Assembly (NCBI RefSeq): GCF_026210795.1
Contig: NC_089454.1
Location: forward strand, 2,108,001 to 2,172,000
DNA length: 64,000 nt
From: Rhizophagus irregularis
Lineage: Eukaryota; Glomeromycota; Glomeromycetes; Glomerales; Glomeraceae
Direction of reading: 5' to 3'
Positions within the stretch are counted from its first letter, which is position 1. Every line of letters begins with the position of its first letter. Positions 60,129-64,000 of the stretch are shown piece by piece. Under the pieces are notes generated by a model. That model searched no databases and was not told where the DNA came from. It saw only the letters and a program-made list of their open reading frames with translations. The position numbers and the translations under genes were made by a program.

Positions 60129-61550
60129 CCCTATAAAAAAAGTCTGTGTGATTTTTGTTGAAAAATCATTCAATTAAATTCACTACGATTTCTGTATATT
60201 TGACCATACAATAATTGTGCTAAAAATTGCAATAAATCACACAATTATTGCATGGTAATTCATTCAATAATTATCCTATTTTTGACCTGAATTTATACAA
60301 TTATTGTGTGATTTTTGAGCCAAATTTTTTTAGGCCATATTTTAGGAATTATAGGTTAAATTTTACAGTAATAACAGGCAATTTATAAAGTGAAATTATG
60401 AATTTTTTTTATTGACTTAAAATATAAAAAATATACACAATATTTCATAAATAAAATACTAAATTTGATATAATCATAAATATAAAAATTTGTAAGAAAA
60501 TAAAATAAATAAAGTATGTTAGTAACATGAAAGTAAATTAGTATTATCAAAGAAGAAAGTAAATTATTAGTGTAAGTAAATTATTAGTATTAAATAAAAA
60601 AGTATGAAGTTAGTGAAGAAAGCAAATTAGTAGTGTTAAAAAGTACTAAATTATTAGTGTTAGTAATAAAAAAGTATGAAGTTAGTGAAGAAAGCAAATT
60701 AGTAGTGTTAAAAAGTAAATTATTAGTATTAGTAATAAAAAAAAGTATGAAGTTAGTGAAGAAAGCAAGTTAGTAACATTAAAATGTAAAAAGTTAGGAA
60801 AATAAAAAGATAAAGAACACAAGTTTTTCTTACCTGATATTTTAAAAGAAAGTTGAAGAAAAGTTAAAAGGTTAAAAAAACATAAACAAAAACATTTCGC
60901 GTCGTCATATTTATTTTGACGATCAGATCACGTGATCAACATATATAATTTTAAGAGTTGATTTTTACCGCATAATTCTGGCCAAATTATAATTCCGGTC
61001 AGAACTAATTGTGTAACCTAATAAAAAGTTTTTGACTTTTTTTTAGTTACAAGATGATACAAAAATTTCACCAATGGGTCCAGAAGATGCCCATTTATAA
61101 GCAATTATGCAGTTGAATTTTATGTAACCTTACTGCATAAATCACTTTACTTAGGAAAATCTATTTGTAATGGTTAAAAGTGGTCTATTCGACCCTAAAA
61201 GTGGTCAAATGTAACCATACAGGTAAGATGGAAAGTAGTATAGTAGGATTACCCAAAAATTGCTTTCTGTATCCTAAATTTAAGTCTATTTTCAAGTTGT
61301 ACAATAATCACAATTTTTATTGTACAAAAATTGAATGTTTTCTGTATCCTAAATTTAAGTTGTATAAAAATCACACAAAAATTGAACATTTTCTATATCT
61401 TAAATTTAAGTTGTACAAAAATTGCATACTTTTAATATGCTTTGAAAAACTTCATAGCTATTTTTATCCAAAAATCTGCAATAATTGTACAATTTCCACA
61501 CGGACTTGAACAAATATTGTACAAAAATTGGATGATTTTTTTTCATAGGG
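60129..61550. mobile_element. 1.4-kb CCCTAT-ended element with TGA target duplication
   Basis: The ends are CCCTATAAAAAAAG and the complement of TTTTTTTTCATAGGG, flanked by TGA on both sides (60126-60128 and 61551-61553). The subterminal regions are rich in ACAATTATTG / CAATAATTGT (left) and GTACAAAAATTG (right). The interior includes a tandem repeat (60601-60815), a GGCC...AATT palindrome near 60970-61010 and a short frame LQDDTKISPMGPEDAHL near 61048-61100 after a TTTTAG acceptor, perhaps captured gene sequence. The 61180-61509 ORF is made of the subterminal repeats. Confidence 0.65.
60601..60815. repeat. three copies of a ~71-bp tandem repeat
   Basis: Units begin AGTATGAAGTTAGTGAAG at 60601, 60673 and 60744 and share AAGCAA(A/G)TTAGTA and AAATTATTAGTRTTAGTAA. 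Confidence 0.85.
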
Positions 61551-61591
61551 TGATAATTATATAACTTGTTAATTACCTATTATTATAAAAG

Positions 61592-63015
61592 GATTCTGTA
61601 AATCAAAAACTTGAAGAAAAGGGTTCTATAAAGCGAAAACTTGGAGAAGAAAAAGAAAATTTTAATTTACAATCAAAAAAGTGCAGAACTACTATTACTC
61701 TTTTTTGCATAGTTGAAGGAAATGAACACAATGCCTTTGCTATTAATATTAACAAGAACAAACCCATTAGTAAACTTAAGAGTTTAATCCAAAAAGAAAA
61801 ACATAATGATTTTGCTGGCATTGATCCTGAATTCCTGATCAACTGAAGCTCTAGCAGGTTGGAATTCCAAAACAATGAACTTCTTGGAACAAAGAAAATA
61901 AGCAAGTATTTTACTAAAGCTCCTGTTGATGAATATATTCATATTATTGTATCTTTACCAGAAACTACTAAAACTAGGCAAGAGTTGATAAATAAAGTAG
62001 CAGAATTGCAGAAATTACTTAAAAGGTCTATATATGGACAATATGGTATGTTCCATGTGATAGTGAGGTAACTGTATGATGATTAGTGAGTTAATAGTTC
62101 AACACTGATTTATATTTTATGATTGTAGAATTTAATATCATAGTTAATCCAAAACGTACAAAGGCATCCAAGTGGATTGCAAATATAGAACAAGTGACTC
62201 TTAAAGACCTTAAAGAATTTATATTTGCTTCATATCAATCTCCAGAACTTGAGTAAGATGTTGCAGCACTTACCTTTTCATGCAATGATGAAAAAAATTC
62301 TCCTAAAAGTGACCTAGAGTTTCAAAATATGCTTCAATTATTTGTATCAAGAAATAGCCTCAAATTTACTGTATTTATAGAAACATCATTATCCTTTCCT
62401 CTTGGACCTTCCCAAAAGTATGTAAACTATATAAACTTAGTGAAGATAGTGATCCAACATTATCTGTATTTCCTCTTCTTACTTGTGGATGTGTAGAATT
62501 AAATGATGAAAAGTCACAAGTAATAATCAAACATCTTATAACTGAATTGAATTTCTGTTTCAGAACTATTCCTATTGGAAATGAAGCATCAAAAAGTCAA
62601 TATGTTTGTTCATACCTTGTAGCTATTGCCAACCTTTATGAAGATAAATTTAAGGTTTATCCAGAAAAAAATGTCTCAGGTCTGAATGGTCATGGGCCTG
62701 TAGATTTTACTTTAATTCAAATTCAAAATTCTAGAATAATTGGCATTACTGAAGTTAAAGATAAAGATTTTTAACAAGGTGTTGCTCAGAATGCAGTTCA
62801 ATGTGAATCAGCTTTATCAAATAAGAGAAAAAATTATAACTGATTCTGAGAAATGGTTTTTTTTGGAGTGTTCATCAGATAATGATAGAAAACCTAAGTT
62901 TGAATTATCAAAATTAATGGTCATTATATATGGAGATGAAGATATGGAAGATCGGGTAAAAAAAGTTCTTGGTCATATTGCATGGTTGATTAGAACTAAC
63001 AATATATTTATTTAA
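61592..63015 (+). pseudogene. Crinkler (CRN) family pseudogene with PD-(D/E)xK-like domain
   Basis: After a TATAAAAG acceptor, the frame gives a charged leader, then the CRN ubiquitin-like start (TTITLFCIVEGNEHNAFAI), KPISKLKSLIQ and KISKYFTKAP. An intron (62046-62128, phase 1) joins a second exon (NPKRTKASKWIANIEQ). Downstream come SQYVCSYLVAIANLY, GHGPVDF and ITEVKDKDF, the D...ExK pattern of a restriction-nuclease-like fold, then KWFFLECSSDND and KKVLGHIAWLI. Lesions are TGA 61844-61846, TAA 62254-62256, a frameshift near 62410, TAA 62772-62774 and another shift near 62850. The LWKV-type stretch after the ubiquitin-like part is also missing. CRN proteins of plant-associated fungi and oomycetes are host-nucleus effectors; other roles in the fungus itself are possible. 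This copy cannot make a full protein. Confidence 0.8.
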
Positions 63016-64000
63016 TAGTTAAGGTATAATGTATACATCAAAAGAATTTAGTTTCATAATATTGTATAATTATTAAGTTTATATATGTATTATTAGTTTA
63101 TATGTATATAATATAATTAAAGAAGAACTAAATTTAATCACTTCATTATCTTATCCATGTTATTGAATACACTCAAATTTATCTTTACCAATTTGTTTTA
63201 CACATATCTTTAAGTTTCACAAATGTTGGCATACAATAAATTTATAATTAACACACACACTATGCATCATAAATATCATGAAAAATTTTCAAAGTTAATC
63301 ATTCCTAAAAATGGCTGGATTTCAGATAGTATTTAATTTCAAAGCATAACAGTATTAAAATCTATATAAAAAGTAATATGTCAACACATATTCAAAACTC
63401 ATGCATATTAAAATTTATGCAAAAAAAATTTCAGAATTATAATACAAAACGATTTAGAAAGCATATTTTTTGTGTTGTATCCTTGAAGCTTTAATCCGCG
63501 TCTTTTGAAATATTGTGTAATACAGAGTAAACATATTTCACGTGATCACCTTGCGTAATGTTGAATCCATACTTCGCTCATATAATAACTTGGGTCTACT
63601 TTAACATAAATCTCTCTAGAACTAAAAGAAATGTTTTAGTTTATATACAAATGTATAGTTTTTTTGTTTTCAAAACGAGTTTTTTTTGTAAGTACTTAAT
63701 TTATTTAAACTTTCGTAAGCTTAATCAGCAAGTTTTTACGAAATAGCTTGCTTTGTTTTAAATAACTTTATTGTTCGAACGAATTTTCACTATATCAAGT
63801 CAAACTTGTTTTTCAAAAAAACTTGCTTCCAAGGATAATAATGTTGATTCAAACTTTACCACCTGAAAACCCCATTAAAACTAAGGTATCCAAAAAAAAA
63901 ATCTTGTTCCCATAATAATTCTGATACTAAAAAGAAAATCTATAAGACCATCCGACGAACCTATAAAATCATGGAAAAAACAAGATAATCAATGTACTTA
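63016..64000. other. window end, no gene confirmed
   Basis: AT-rich 3' flank of the CRN relic, with repeated AAGCTTG/CAAGTTT words near 63690-63830. A short frame from ATG 63841 (MLIQTLPPENPIKTK, then a GTATCC that could be a donor) may begin a gene running past the window. Confidence 0.3.

Noticed and set aside
61180..61509. 109-codon plus ORF rich in Lys, Phe and Tyr
   Set aside because: Built from GTACAAAAATTG and TGTATCCTAAATTTAAG repeats in the subterminal part of the CCCTAT element.
1..64000. tRNA or rRNA genes
   Set aside because: No segment showed a convincing GGTTCGAATCC-type arm with a pairing acceptor stem, and no conserved rRNA blocks were seen. A covariance-model scan was not possible here.

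Overview
The window looks like nuclear DNA of an arbuscular mycorrhizal fungus close to Rhizophagus irregularis (Glomeromycota). The base composition is extremely AT-rich, with many poly-A/T runs and short introns (about 70-150 bp, GT-AG, with CTAAC-like branch sites). The gene families are those expanded in these fungi: tyrosine-kinase-like kinases with an N-terminal Cys pair and a 'NFNNWTSGN' region, BTB-BACK-TLDc proteins, F-box/LRR proteins, Crinkler (CRN) proteins, SAM-domain proteins, and SPRY membrane proteins. Organism and family names rest on recognition by eye; no search was run.

Layout. 1-12 kb: a divergent pair of membrane-anchored SPRY proteins (3.1-4.65 kb minus; 9.66-11.66 kb plus, one intron), resembling Ssh4/Ear1 ubiquitin-ligase adaptors, in microsatellite-rich spacers. 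12-17 kb: minisatellites and a decayed ORF relic. 17.7-19.0 kb: a two-exon pseudokinase. 19.5-28 kb: nested terminal-inverted-repeat (TIR) elements, a small Arg-rich ORF interrupted by one TGA, palindromic GGCCAGAATTA clusters, a kinase pseudogene and a polypurine tract. 28.8-30.1 kb: a three-exon SAM protein with a tandemly duplicated exon and two copies of an unrecognised domain. 33.75-36.65 kb: a seven-exon gene whose reading frame joins a Rab5-type GTPase to a 9-residue repeat linker, a CRN-like ubiquitin-fold segment, BTB, BACK and TLDc. 38.7-44.1 kb: a kinase relic, then a tandem array of seven phase-0 exons, each coding a kinase N-lobe unit, followed by one catalytic C-lobe that is out of frame. 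44.3-48.2 kb: a pogo-like MITE, minisatellites and two adjacent retroposons sharing one target sequence. 48.4-48.9 kb: a small secreted Cys-containing protein split by an intron. 54.0 kb: a kinase relic lacking the activation loop. 55.5-57.0 kb: an F-box/LRR protein. 58.3-61.55 kb: two elements with CCCTAT termini and 3-bp target duplications, around a small three-exon gene. 61.6-63.0 kb: a Crinkler pseudogene.

The strongest candidates for undescribed biology are the predicted Rab5-BTB-TLDc fusion, which would place an endosomal GTPase, a Cullin-3 adaptor and a V-ATPase-associated fold on one chain, and the kinase exon array. In the array, six of seven units have lost the glycine loop and every unit joint lies at the same Met-Ile/Met-Val-Leu codons. 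The array suggests repeated unequal exchange within a kinase gene, producing either a multi-N-lobe protein or a set of interchangeable cassettes.
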